From JBMTVN01 sp046047235 (GTDB lineage: Bacteria; Verrucomicrobiota; Verrucomicrobiia; Limisphaerales; JAHDYP01): 24,033 nt of DNA. Location: contig JBJOII010000058.1 in NCBI GenBank assembly GCA_046047235.1, forward strand, positions 1-24,033. Direction: 5' to 3'. The translations under genes were made by a program, and so were the position numbers. Positions within the stretch are counted from its first letter, which is position 1. Every line of letters starts with the position of its first letter. The notes below the pieces were generated by a model. That model was not told the DNA's origin. It searched no databases and saw nothing but the letters and a program-made list of their open reading frames with translations. Positions 7,294 through 15,767 of the stretch are shown here, piece by piece.

Positions 7294-8745
7294 CTAAGCC
7301 AAAACCGCCTGCACCACCTCTCCATGCACATCCGTCAAACGCATGTCCCGACCGCTGAACCGCACGGTCAAACGCTTATGATCCATCCCCAGCAAATGCA
7401 GCATCGTCGCATGCAAATCATGAATGCTCACTTTGTTCTCAATCGCCTTATACCCATACTCGTCCGTCGCACCATAAATCATCCCACCCCGCACACCCCC
7501 ACCTGCCATCCAGATCGTGAAACCAAATGGATTGTGATCGCGCCCATCCGATCCCTGCGCAAACGGTGTCCGGCCAAATTCCCCCGCCCACACCACCAAT
7601 GTCGTGTCCAATAACCCCGACGCCTTCAGATCCTTTAGTAGACCAGCAATCGGCTGGTCCACCGCACGCGCATTGTCCTCATGCCCCTTCTTGAGTCCGC
7701 CATGCTGATCCCACCGGTCCCCGCCCGTATTGGGACAGGTCAGTTCCACAAACCGAACCCCACGCTCCACCAACCGCCGCGCCAGCAAACATTGCCTCCC
7801 AAAAATCCGGGTCGGCTCAAAATCTGACTCCAGCCCATACGCCTGCTGCACGGCCTTGCCCTCCCCCCGCAGATCCATCAGCTCCGGCACCGCCGTCTGC
7901 ATCCGAAACGCCGTCTCATAATTCGCAATAGCCGACTCCAACGCATCCACCCGCCCCATCCGCTCCAACACGCCCTCATCCAGCCTCCCCAACAATCCCA
8001 GTTTGCTCCGCTGTAATCCAACCTCTGCCTCCAAAGGCCGGATGTTCGCCACCGCACTGCCCGTAGGCTTGAAAATCGAACCCTGAAAGGTCGCCGGTAA
8101 AAAGCCGCTCCCAAAATTCTCCAGCCCCCCGGGCGGTATCAACCCGCCATTCAAAACCACAAACCCCGGCAAGTTCCGGTTCTCCGTCCCCAACCCATAC
8201 CCCATCCACGCCCCCATGCTCGGCCGCCCGGATAAACCCAGCCCCGTATGCAAAAAGTAGTTCGCATTGGTGTGCTCCGAAAACGTCGCCACCATCGAGC
8301 GAATCACACACAAGTCATCCACACACCCCGCCACATGCGGGAACAAACTGCTCACCGGAATCCCGCTCTCCCCATACCGCGCGAACTCCCACGGCGAACC
8401 CAACGTGCTCCCGTTGTTGTTGAACTGCGTAGGCTCCATCTTCATGCCAAATGGCTTCCCGCTCTCCAGCGCCAGCCTCGGCTTCGGATCAAAGGTGTCC
8501 ACCTGTGACGGCCCACCATCCATATAAAGGAAAATCACGCTCCTCGCCCGCGCCGCAAAATGCGGCTCCCTCGGCAGCAAATCCTTGTGAATCTGCGCCC
8601 CACCAGCCTCCGCCGCATCCACCCCCTCCCCCCTCAAACCCAATACCGCCAGCCCCCCAAAACCATTCGCACAACGCATCAACATCTCGCGCCGCGAAAT
8701 CCCCCCGCCAACAAACCGGCCACAATGATGGCGACCACCGCTCAT
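7294..8745 (-). CDS. DUF1501 protein with Tat signal
   Basis: The 483 residues carry a twin-arginine signal near the N-terminus: I-S-R18-R19-E-M-L followed by a Gly/Ala/Leu-rich stretch. The mature part has the DUF1501 signatures: F-L-Y-M-D-G-G-P-S-Q-V-D-T-F-D, S-x-L-F-P-H-V-A, W-D-Q-H-G-G, W-A-G-E-F-G-R-T-P and D-H-N-P-F-G-F-T. The fold is of the alkaline phosphatase/sulfatase superfamily, and the Asp/His residues suggest a metal site, but no reaction is established. These genes almost always sit beside PSD1 cytochromes, as here, with a 12-base gap. Export in folded form by Tat fits a metal-loaded periplasmic enzyme. The stop is 25 bases before the next start. Confidence 0.93.
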   Translation of the reverse strand: MSGGRHHCGRFVGGGISRREMLMRCANGFGGLAVLGLRGEGVDAAEAGGAQIHKDLLPREPHFAARARSVIFLYMDGGPSQVDTFDPKPRLALESGKPFGMKMEPTQFNNNGSTLGSPWEFARYGESGIPVSSLFPHVAGCVDDLCVIRSMVATFSEHTNANYFLHTGLGLSGRPSMGAWMGYGLGTENRNLPGFVVLNGGLIPPGGLENFGSGFLPATFQGSIFKPTGSAVANIRPLEAEVGLQRSKLGLLGRLDEGVLERMGRVDALESAIANYETAFRMQTAVPELMDLRGEGKAVQQAYGLESDFEPTRIFGRQCLLARRLVERGVRFVELTCPNTGGDRWDQHGGLKKGHEDNARAVDQPIAGLLKDLKASGLLDTTLVVWAGEFGRTPFAQGSDGRDHNPFGFTIWMAGGGVRGGMIYGATDEYGYKAIENKVSIHDLHATMLHLLGMDHKRLTVRFSGRDMRLTDVHGEVVQAVLA

Positions 8746-8757
8746 ATCACCCCCCGC

Positions 8758-11688
8758 TTAGTTGACATAAATGAACTCCTTCACGTTAAACAAAACATGG
8801 CAAAGATCCCCCCAAGCCTGCTCCCCACCCCCAGCCTGTGACTCCAGAAAATCCACGCACTGGACCACCTCCTCCTCAGTCGGCCGCCGACCGAAAGCCT
8901 CCAGATAAATCCCCTCCAGCCGCGCCTCCATACTCCGTTCAGCCCCAGCCAAATGGCGCTCCGCCCAACGCCGGGCCTCCCCCACCACAAATGGATCGTT
9001 CATCAAAATCAACGACTGCGCCGGCACATTCGATTCCGTCCTCCGACCAATCGTTGTAAACGGCACCGGCGCGTCAAACGCCCTCAACATCGGTGAAAGA
9101 AAATTCCGCCTCACCTCCAGATAAACCGACCTGCGCCCATCCCCATCCAATGGGCCACTGCTCCCCGGCCGCCCCCGCCCCTCCATGAAGTCCGTCAAAT
9201 GTGTCGCAACCGGAGGCCCGTAAAGCCTCCGGTCCAATCGACCCGAGACCGCCAGAATACTGTCCCGAATCACCTCAGCATCCATCCTCCGTATCGGCAT
9301 CCGATGCCATAACTCATTCCCCGGATCCCTCTCCTCCGCCTCCCTGTCATCCGGACGACTGGTCCGCTGATACGCCTCCGAAGTCACCAGCAACCGTATC
9401 AACGCCTTCGTCGACCACTGACCCTCCGTCCGAAACCAAACCGCCAGCCAGTCCAGCAGCTCCGGATGAGATGGCTCCCGCCCCAAAACGCCAAAGTCGT
9501 CCGGCGTTGCCACAATCCCGCGACCAAACAAGTGCTGCCAAACACGGTTCACATATACCCGCGCCACAAACGGATTCCCCTCATCCAATATCCGCTCCGC
9601 CAAGTGCAGCCTCCCACTGCCACCGCCTCCAAATACAACACCTCCCCCATCCAAGGCCTCCAGAAATGCCCTCGGCGCAACCTCCCCGGGGTTATGCGGG
9701 TTACCCCGGATAAATACTCGCTCGTCCACCCCATTCCCATCCAGCATCGCCGCCCCACGAGGCGGATTCATCACCCGCCCCTCCCTTTCCCGAAACCCGG
9801 CCACTCTCTCCGCCAACTCACTACCCGCCATCACATCCACCACCCGCATTCCTCCCCCACCAGCCAAGGCCGGCGGCTCCGCCTCCCCGGATAACACCAC
9901 CCTCCGAACCGCTACATACCCCGCCAAATCATAACCACCTACCGTGTCTGCCACATCCAACGCAGCCAGATCGTTAAACTCCAAATACGCTCTGCGACCT
10001 TCCCACATCTTCAAATCCACCGTCACCCACCGGAACGCATCGTGATCCAACCGCTGCTTCAACACCCCATAAATCGGATCCCGTATCAATGTGTGGTTCT
10101 CCACCACGATGTTCACCCGCGCATCCCGCCCCGCCACTTCCATGTGCAAATACCGACGCCCAATCTCAAAACTCGGCGATACCAAAGCTCCCTGTAACCG
10201 ACGGGAAATTCCGGCACTGTGCGCCGCCGGCAACGCTAACACCCCCACTCGACCCTCGTCCAAAACCACAACGGAACCAGCCTCAAGCGGTCCATCACCA
10301 AATGCCTCACCTTCCAACGACCAGCCCCCGAAACCCTCACGGGTGAAATCCACCAAAACCTCGTCCCCCTCGCGCAATACCCACTCCCCACCATCCACGT
10401 CACTCTCCCCCACCAACCCCCGAATCGCCTCCAGCTCCTCCCCCAACGCCAACCTCAGCTCGCTCCCCGCTTCATCACTCTCCAACGACCGCTGCAAATA
10501 CCGCGAACTCGCCAATACCCCATACAAGGCATGATAGTCCCGCGTCGAAATCGCATCGAACTTGTGATCATGACACCTCGCACACGCCACAGTCAGCCCC
10601 AGAAAACTCTTCGTCAGCACATCAATCTGATTGTCAATGATGTCCGCCTCATTCTTCTTCGCGTCCACCGGAGAATGCACCCTCTGCCCAAACCAGTAAA
10701 ACGACGTCGCCAACATCGACTCGTTCAAACCCCCGTCACACCCCCACCTCGGCTCCTCCAACAAGTCCCCGGCGATATGCTCCCGCACAAACTGGTCGTA
10801 AGGTAAATCCAGGTTGAATGCCCGAATCAGATAGTCCCGATACCGCCACGCATTCGGAGTCGCATAGTCAAACTCGTGACCCAGGGTGTCCGCATACCGC
10901 ACCAAATCCATCCAGTGCCTCGCCCACCGCTCACCAAAATGCGGCGAAGCCAACAACCGATCCACCTCCCGCTCCCATACTCCCTCCCCATTACCCCCCT
11001 CAAACCCCAACACCTCCTCAGGCGAGGGTGGCAAACCCACCAAATCCAGATGCAAACGCCGTAACAGCACACCCGAATCCGCGCGCACCGCCGGACGCAA
11101 CCCCGCCTCCTCCAGCTTCGCTCCCAGAAACGCATCCACGGGATGTTCAGCCCCCACCCGTGGAGGCACCGGCGCCTCCAACGCCCCCCAAGACCAATGC
11201 GACCGCTTGCGACCTTCCAAATCAAACTCAGCCATACCCCCCTCCTCCCCTTCAGCCCCCACCTCCACACCCCAAACCGCGCCATCCTTCACCCAACGCT
11301 CCAAAACCCCAATCGCCTCCTCCGATAGCCTGCCATTCGGCGGCATCTGCAAATCCACCTCCCCATACCTCACCGCCCTCATCAACAAACTACCCTCCAC
11401 GTCCCCCGCCACTACCGCTGGCCCGCTGTCCCCTCCCACAAAAATCCCGTCCCTGAAATCCAGCCGCAATCCCCCTTTCGCCTTCCCCTCAACCGCACTG
11501 TGACAACGATAACAGTGCTCCGCCAACAAGGGCCTCACCTCGCGCTCAAAGAACTCCTCCTCAACCACCCCGCCCACCAGTAAACCAGCCGACAACACCA
11601 CGCCACCGGTCGCAGCCGCCAGCCGTGAACACACCACACGGGTTGAGAGAATATGAGTCACGCTAAGGCAGTAAATAATGCCCCCCAC
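8758..11688 (-). CDS. PSD1-type multidomain cytochrome (PSCyt1-DUF1549-DUF1553)
   Basis: The 976 residues have a signal-anchor (about 20-42) and then a PSCyt1 haem domain with C59-Y-R-C62-H63 and a later M-P-P-N-G that offers the distal Met. The DUF1549/PSCyt2 domain (about 185-390) contains L-D-L-V-G-L-P-P-S and a second haem-like motif C369-A-R-C372-H373. Residues about 445-610 look like a beta-sandwich (G-F-G-G-W-S-L-E-G-E-A-F-G) of the kind attached to glycan enzymes. The DUF1553/PSD1 domain (about 700-950) has N-R-V-W-Q-H-L-F-G-R-G and P-A-Q-S-L-x-L-M-N-D-P-F-V. The start is a GTG with no strong ribosome site; a GTG nine codons later is possible. These proteins are hallmarks of Planctomycetota and Verrucomicrobiota, and their reaction is unknown. 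Confidence 0.93.
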   Translation of the reverse strand: MGGIIYCLSVTHILSTRVVCSRLAAATGGVVLSAGLLVGGVVEEEFFEREVRPLLAEHCYRCHSAVEGKAKGGLRLDFRDGIFVGGDSGPAVVAGDVEGSLLMRAVRYGEVDLQMPPNGRLSEEAIGVLERWVKDGAVWGVEVGAEGEEGGMAEFDLEGRKRSHWSWGALEAPVPPRVGAEHPVDAFLGAKLEEAGLRPAVRADSGVLLRRLHLDLVGLPPSPEEVLGFEGGNGEGVWEREVDRLLASPHFGERWARHWMDLVRYADTLGHEFDYATPNAWRYRDYLIRAFNLDLPYDQFVREHIAGDLLEEPRWGCDGGLNESMLATSFYWFGQRVHSPVDAKKNEADIIDNQIDVLTKSFLGLTVACARCHDHKFDAISTRDYHALYGVLASSRYLQRSLESDEAGSELRLALGEELEAIRGLVGESDVDGGEWVLREGDEVLVDFTREGFGGWSLEGEAFGDGPLEAGSVVVLDEGRVGVLALPAAHSAGISRRLQGALVSPSFEIGRRYLHMEVAGRDARVNIVVENHTLIRDPIYGVLKQRLDHDAFRWVTVDLKMWEGRRAYLEFNDLAALDVADTVGGYDLAGYVAVRRVVLSGEAEPPALAGGGGMRVVDVMAGSELAERVAGFREREGRVMNPPRGAAMLDGNGVDERVFIRGNPHNPGEVAPRAFLEALDGGGVVFGGGGSGRLHLAERILDEGNPFVARVYVNRVWQHLFGRGIVATPDDFGVLGREPSHPELLDWLAVWFRTEGQWSTKALIRLLVTSEAYQRTSRPDDREAEERDPGNELWHRMPIRRMDAEVIRDSILAVSGRLDRRLYGPPVATHLTDFMEGRGRPGSSGPLDGDGRRSVYLEVRRNFLSPMLRAFDAPVPFTTIGRRTESNVPAQSLILMNDPFVVGEARRWAERHLAGAERSMEARLEGIYLEAFGRRPTEEEVVQCVDFLESQAGGGEQAWGDLCHVLFNVKEFIYVN

Positions 11689-11741
11689 TCACCAGGTGTC
11701 AACCTCACCCCTTCCCCACAAAAAGCCGCCCCGGCCAAAAC

Positions 11742-12686
11742 CTACAGGAATTTCGCCGGCACCCGCCAACGCCACAATTCCACCTCCAACGGCTCGTCAC
11801 TCCCCCCACCAGAATTGAGCAGCTCCTCCGCCGACCGCCGCATCGCAGGATTCAGCCGGCGCAGGAATATCGCGTCCTGCTCCCCCTCCATCGGCCCCTC
11901 ATACAAAACCGCCCCCTGCGCATCCCGGATCACCACAAAATCCCGCCCCCCTCGCGTCCGCACCTCCACCACCCCGTCAGCACCAGCCACCTCCAGCTCC
12001 CCTCCTGCACCCGCCAAAACCACCGGCGCCCCGGGAACCGGCAAAACACGTTCCACAACATTCGTTGATTCCCCAGCCCCAGCATCCTGCAAAAATACCA
12101 CCCACTCCGGCACAGTCCCCTCAGACTCCAGCCAGTTGGCTAGAACCCTCGCCAAATCAGCCGAAACTTCCCGCCCCTCCCCAACCTCATCATCCGGTAA
12201 TACAGCCAATGACCCCAATTGCTCCACCCACGCCGTCCCCTGCGCCCACGCATCATATGGAACACGCACCACCCGCGTCACCCGCTCCTCAACCTCCTCC
12301 TGCAGCCGCCGCCCCAACTCCACCTCAACAACCAACTCCTCCACTCCACGACGCACCACCACAATGTGCCTCCCACCATCAGGCAGCGTACGCAATAACA
12401 TGCCCAGCTGCATCGGTGTAAATAACAACTGCTCATCCCACTTCACCAGAACGTCACCCTGCCCCACCCCCGCACGATACGCCGCCCCCGCAGTATCCAC
12501 CTCCAGCACCCGTAGTCCATAATCCAAGCCCCCCTCCACCGCCGGCTCCACTCGCTCCACCCTCAAACCCACATACACCCCCCCACCTTCCACCGCACCG
12601 AACACACCCCCCACACCCAGCAAAAACAATAGGCCCCAGCCCAACAGGCTGGAGCCTACGTCTCGTGTCCACTTCAAATCCGCCAC
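11742..12686 (-). CDS. Membrane-anchored or exported PDZ-domain protein
   Basis: The 314 residues start at a GTG with a hydrophobic segment at about 11-31 (signal peptide or anchor). Residues about 38-125 form a PDZ domain: G-L-D-Y-G-L-R-V, then A-Y-R-A-G-V-G-Q-G-D-V-L-V-K-W-D-E. The fold is the type seen in HtrA/DegP partners, where it binds C-terminal peptides. No protease triad is present. The rest (about 130-314) is rich in Val, Glu and Gly and I do not recognise it. It starts 19 bases after the metalloprotease stop and so is probably an accessory factor for that enzyme, or for cargo of the export system. A 12-bp hairpin lies in the codons for the hydrophobic segment. Confidence 0.8.
   Translation of the reverse strand: MADLKWTRDVGSSLLGWGLLFLLGVGGVFGAVEGGGVYVGLRVERVEPAVEGGLDYGLRVLEVDTAGAAYRAGVGQGDVLVKWDEQLLFTPMQLGMLLRTLPDGGRHIVVVRRGVEELVVEVELGRRLQEEVEERVTRVVRVPYDAWAQGTAWVEQLGSLAVLPDDEVGEGREVSADLARVLANWLESEGTVPEWVVFLQDAGAGESTNVVERVLPVPGAPVVLAGAGGELEVAGADGVVEVRTRGGRDFVVIRDAQGAVLYEGPMEGEQDAIFLRRLNPAMRRSAEELLNSGGGSDEPLEVELWRWRVPAKFL
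12630..12658. repeat. 12-bp-arm hairpin inside the PDZ gene 5' end
   Basis: Arms at 12630-12641 and 12647-12658 flank the 5-base loop CAACA. They match at 11 of 12 positions, and in the minus-strand mRNA the mismatch becomes a U-G wobble, so the stem is fully paired. The core GGCTGG/AGCC is itself partly palindromic. It starts about 30 bases downstream of the PDZ start codon and could block translation or be a REP-like interspersed unit captured in frame. Confidence 0.55.
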
Positions 12687-12705
12687 CTCGCAGCAATGCC
12701 CTGAA

Positions 12706-15546
12706 TCAAATCCCGTTCAGGGTGTAACCCGCCTCCAACGCCTTGTCGATCCGCAGCTTGGTCTCTACCAAATGCGCCCGGCTGTAGGCATCCAAACCCG
12801 CCTTGTCCTGCACCTGACCCAGCCTCGCACTCAACGAACGCAAATGCATCAAGGCCAAATTCGACAAGGCCTTGTGCGCCGCCTGCCCCCAACTCTCCGG
12901 CATGCTCAAATCCACCAGCCGCGAAACATACTCGCGCTGCAAATTCCGCCTCAAACTCGAGATCATCGGCTTGCGCTCGGTAAACTCCCCTTCACCACCC
13001 TCCAGCTCAGACCAAATCTCGCGATCCAACGCCTTCAATACCTCCGGCAACGTAATCATGTCCTGATCAACCGGGGTCAGAAACTCATTGTCATAAACCC
13101 AACCCAAAGTCCCCGGGTTCAACACACGCGTTAATACCATCGCCTGAATGCCCATCACGCGATCATGCACCGGCCACGTCGACTCCTGAAATGCCATGGA
13201 CGAATCATCCAGCCACTTGTCCACCGTCATCCGCCGCAGCAAGTCCGGCGTCAAACCAAACGCGTCGTCACGAAATGCATTCTCCATCACAAAACGCAGC
13301 GCCGCACGCTGCTGATCCACCGGCACCACCTCAATCGGAGCCCGATCCCCCGGATCCCCCTTCTTGTCCCGGTTGATAAACGCACCACCCAGCCACGCCG
13401 ACATCATCCCCAACGCACGAGTCTGCAAAGCCAGCGACATCTCATACCCATACCGCGCCCGAGACCAGCTCTGCCCCTCCTTCACAAACTTGTCCAGCAA
13501 CCGACCCCGATGATACCGCGCCAACTCCATCTGCTTCTCCGCATAACTCAACGGATCCGCCGCAAAGTCATACCGCCGCGCCAGCGGATCCGGACCAATC
13601 GTGTCCTCGTCCGTCGCATACGTCAGCTGAGGCTCCGATGCCCGACCCAGGATCTTCTTCAAATCCTCCCCCTTGTCCGACATCGAGTAACCATACTCAA
13701 TCGCCCAGAAATCATACGGCCCAATATCAATCATGCCGTAATCACCCTGCTGATCCTTCTCCTCCCAGTTGTAAATATTCACCGGCAGGTAATCCATCAC
13801 CGACCCCGCAAACGGCTTCTTGCCCCGCAACTCCTCCGAGTTGATCTCCTCAAGGGTGTAAATGCTGGAAGACCTGAAGTTGTGCCGCAATCCCAAGGTG
13901 TGCCCCACCTCGTGCGCCACCAGCTCCGCCACCAACGGCCCCACAAACCACTCCGGTATCCCATCCAGCTTGGCCTCGTCCTTCTTCTCCGGCTTCTCCT
14001 CCTTCGACTCACCCTCACCCTTGCCGCTATCCCCACCCTCGTCCGACCGGATCGCGTCCATGTCCGCCATCAAATCAAAGGCAAACCGCATCACCGACAA
14101 ATCCAAGGCCTTGCACTCAGCCGCCCGACACAACCCGTTGAACTGACTCGTCCGACCCACCAACCCGTCAAAATCATCATCCCCAACCAACGTCGGATCA
14201 ACCGACGCCATCGGATGCCCCCCGTAAGCCAACGGCCCTCGCGCCGCTAACTCGCTCATCACCGCCTCACGATTAGACGGATGCGCCAGCCGTACCCGCG
14301 GATCCCACTGCGGCCTCGATTGCAACCACGCCAGCGTGGAAGGACTCATCCCCTCCATCGCCAAGGTCGGAATCATCTCGTTGAACTGCTTCCAATAATG
14401 ACGAATCCAACCGTCCGTCAAAATAATGTCCGCATCCAGTATCTGCCCCGTCAACGGATCCACCCGGCTCGGCCCAATCGCCGTCCCCACATCGTTGTTC
14501 AACCAACGCACAAAGTTGTAACGCACATCCTCCGGATCCTTCTCCATGTGCGCCTTGGTCGCCGCATCCTGGTAATATACCTCAATCGCGTTCGCAATCC
14601 CCACCTTCTCAAACGCCTTGTTCCACATCAAAATACCCTCCCTCACCCAACGGCGGTAACGAATCGGAGTCGTGTGCTCGATATAAAACACAATCGGGTT
14701 CTTCGGAGGACTCACCTTGATACCCGGATCCGCCTTCTCCAAATGCCAGCGATTCACATACCGCACCTGGTTCTCCTCCGCCTGATACTTGCCAAGATCC
14801 GTAAAACTCGTCGTGAAATACCCCACCCGCTCGTCTGCCGCACGCGCCTTGTAAGACGGATTCGGCGCAATCTCGCTAATGGAATAATGCAGCGTCTTCA
14901 ACAAACCGTTCGCCATCGGCATCTCAAAAGCCAACTCCACATTCCCCGGAAACGCCTTGGCCGTCTTGATCACCGCCAACTCCCGCTTCGCACCGTTCAC
15001 CGTCGGCCCAAAAAACTTGGCCGCCTCCCCCACCAACAGCGCGTCCACATCAATCACCGGCCCCTTGTTCGGCACCATAGCCAAAATTGGCACATCCACA
15101 ATCACCCGATCCGTAAATAACCGCTCCACACTCGCCTTCGACTCCGCCTCCCCGGTCGATCGCACCTCCAAATTCGGCGACAATAAAACCAACCGCTTGT
15201 CGATCCGCTTCCAATACACATACATGTCCCCCGCCTGCAGCCCTGCGTAGCGCTCGCCACTCGCCACAGTCAAAGCCACGAAAAACTTCTTCTGCTCAAA
15301 GTTCCGCGGGAAAACCGCCAGCATCTGGTTGTCCTTCTTGCGAACATACAGATCCAGCAAACTCGGAACCCGGTCGATGGATGAAACCACCTCCTCAAAC
15401 CCATCCAAAACCTCAGTGTGCGGCGGAAATTCAGGTTTGTTCTTCTCAGACTCCTCCCCAGCAAACCCACTCCCGCAAGCCGCGATCAACACGCAAAGCC
15501 CCCATGCCAAACGACGCACAGAACAACCGAGTCGGTGAATTCTCAT
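12706..15546 (-). CDS. Large zinc metalloprotease (DUF5117/DUF4953 type)
   Basis: From the ATG the product is 946 residues; an in-frame GTG four codons earlier is the alternative. The N-terminus is a signal sequence with a possible lipobox, I-A-A-C, so it may be a lipoprotein. Residues about 30-400 match the DUF5118/DUF5117 prodomain-like region (N-K-P-x-F-P-P-H, F-F-V-A-L-T-V-A-S, R-Y-V-N-R-W). The zinc site is H545-E-V-G-H549-T-L-G-L-R-H555-N-F, a metzincin-like HExxHxxGxxH motif, followed by the Met-turn-like S-V-M-D-Y. A run rich in Glu, Lys, Asp and Gly lies just before the zinc helix. The C-terminal third is helical. It probably degrades or matures envelope proteins. Its substrate is unknown. 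A PDZ gene follows after 19 bases. Confidence 0.93.
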   Translation of the reverse strand: MRIHRLGCSVRRLAWGLCVLIAACGSGFAGEESEKNKPEFPPHTEVLDGFEEVVSSIDRVPSLLDLYVRKKDNQMLAVFPRNFEQKKFFVALTVASGERYAGLQAGDMYVYWKRIDKRLVLLSPNLEVRSTGEAESKASVERLFTDRVIVDVPILAMVPNKGPVIDVDALLVGEAAKFFGPTVNGAKRELAVIKTAKAFPGNVELAFEMPMANGLLKTLHYSISEIAPNPSYKARAADERVGYFTTSFTDLGKYQAEENQVRYVNRWHLEKADPGIKVSPPKNPIVFYIEHTTPIRYRRWVREGILMWNKAFEKVGIANAIEVYYQDAATKAHMEKDPEDVRYNFVRWLNNDVGTAIGPSRVDPLTGQILDADIILTDGWIRHYWKQFNEMIPTLAMEGMSPSTLAWLQSRPQWDPRVRLAHPSNREAVMSELAARGPLAYGGHPMASVDPTLVGDDDFDGLVGRTSQFNGLCRAAECKALDLSVMRFAFDLMADMDAIRSDEGGDSGKGEGESKEEKPEKKDEAKLDGIPEWFVGPLVAELVAHEVGHTLGLRHNFRSSSIYTLEEINSEELRGKKPFAGSVMDYLPVNIYNWEEKDQQGDYGMIDIGPYDFWAIEYGYSMSDKGEDLKKILGRASEPQLTYATDEDTIGPDPLARRYDFAADPLSYAEKQMELARYHRGRLLDKFVKEGQSWSRARYGYEMSLALQTRALGMMSAWLGGAFINRDKKGDPGDRAPIEVVPVDQQRAALRFVMENAFRDDAFGLTPDLLRRMTVDKWLDDSSMAFQESTWPVHDRVMGIQAMVLTRVLNPGTLGWVYDNEFLTPVDQDMITLPEVLKALDREIWSELEGGEGEFTERKPMISSLRRNLQREYVSRLVDLSMPESWGQAAHKALSNLALMHLRSLSARLGQVQDKAGLDAYSRAHLVETKLRIDKALEAGYTLNGI

Positions 15547-15767
15547 GGCCGGATACACTGTACCCTTTTCCCATGCCCGACAAGCGACATGTCATCGCCC
15601 CATCTCCCACCTCCTACCCATAATATCCAATCTCCCATCTCCCAAATCCGACACCCGACCTACCGCACTCAGGCCCCGGCCTGCGAGATCCTGTCCCCCA
15701 TATGCTCAATCCAATCTACCGCATCCGATATCCCGCATCCGATATCCAATCTCCCGTATTCCCCCTA
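15547..15767. other. 221-base spacer interrupting the minus-strand block
   Basis: It lies between the permease stop and the metalloprotease start. It is pyrimidine-rich on the + strand and contains many short direct repeats. I see no gene, no clear intrinsic terminator and no confident promoter. It is the only break above 53 bases in the eleven-gene block and may hold an internal promoter. Confidence 0.6.
15599..15755. repeat. Cluster of short imperfect direct repeats
   Basis: ATATCCAATCTCCC occurs identically at 15623-15636 and 15742-15755, with a degenerate relative near 15707-15720. CCCATCTCCCA occurs at 15599-15609 and 15634-15644. A 14-base tandem, GCATCCGATATCCC, lies at 15721-15734 and recurs with one change at 15735-15748. 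There are no conserved long repeats with unique spacers, so it is not a CRISPR array. The units may be binding sites or a family of interspersed repeats. Confidence 0.75.

Noticed and set aside
7269..7331. Longer start for the PQQ-like propeller protein
   Set aside because: It would overlap the end of the DUF1501 gene and bury the signal peptide, whereas the ATG at 7268 has AAGGA at ideal spacing.
11653..12522. + strand open frame of 289 codons opposite the PDZ gene
   Set aside because: Ser/Thr/Pro/Arg-rich shadow translation with no motif. The minus-strand PDZ frame is coherent and fits the gene block.
13165..14250. Long + strand open frame (361 codons) opposite the metalloprotease
   Set aside because: It is the mirror of a gene with a clear zinc motif. 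Its composition is dominated by Arg, His, Pro and Leu, as expected from the C-rich antisense strand, and no domain is visible.
15599..15755. Possible CRISPR array
   Set aside because: Repeat units are only 11-14 bases, irregularly spaced and partly tandem, with no uniform spacers and no cas genes nearby.
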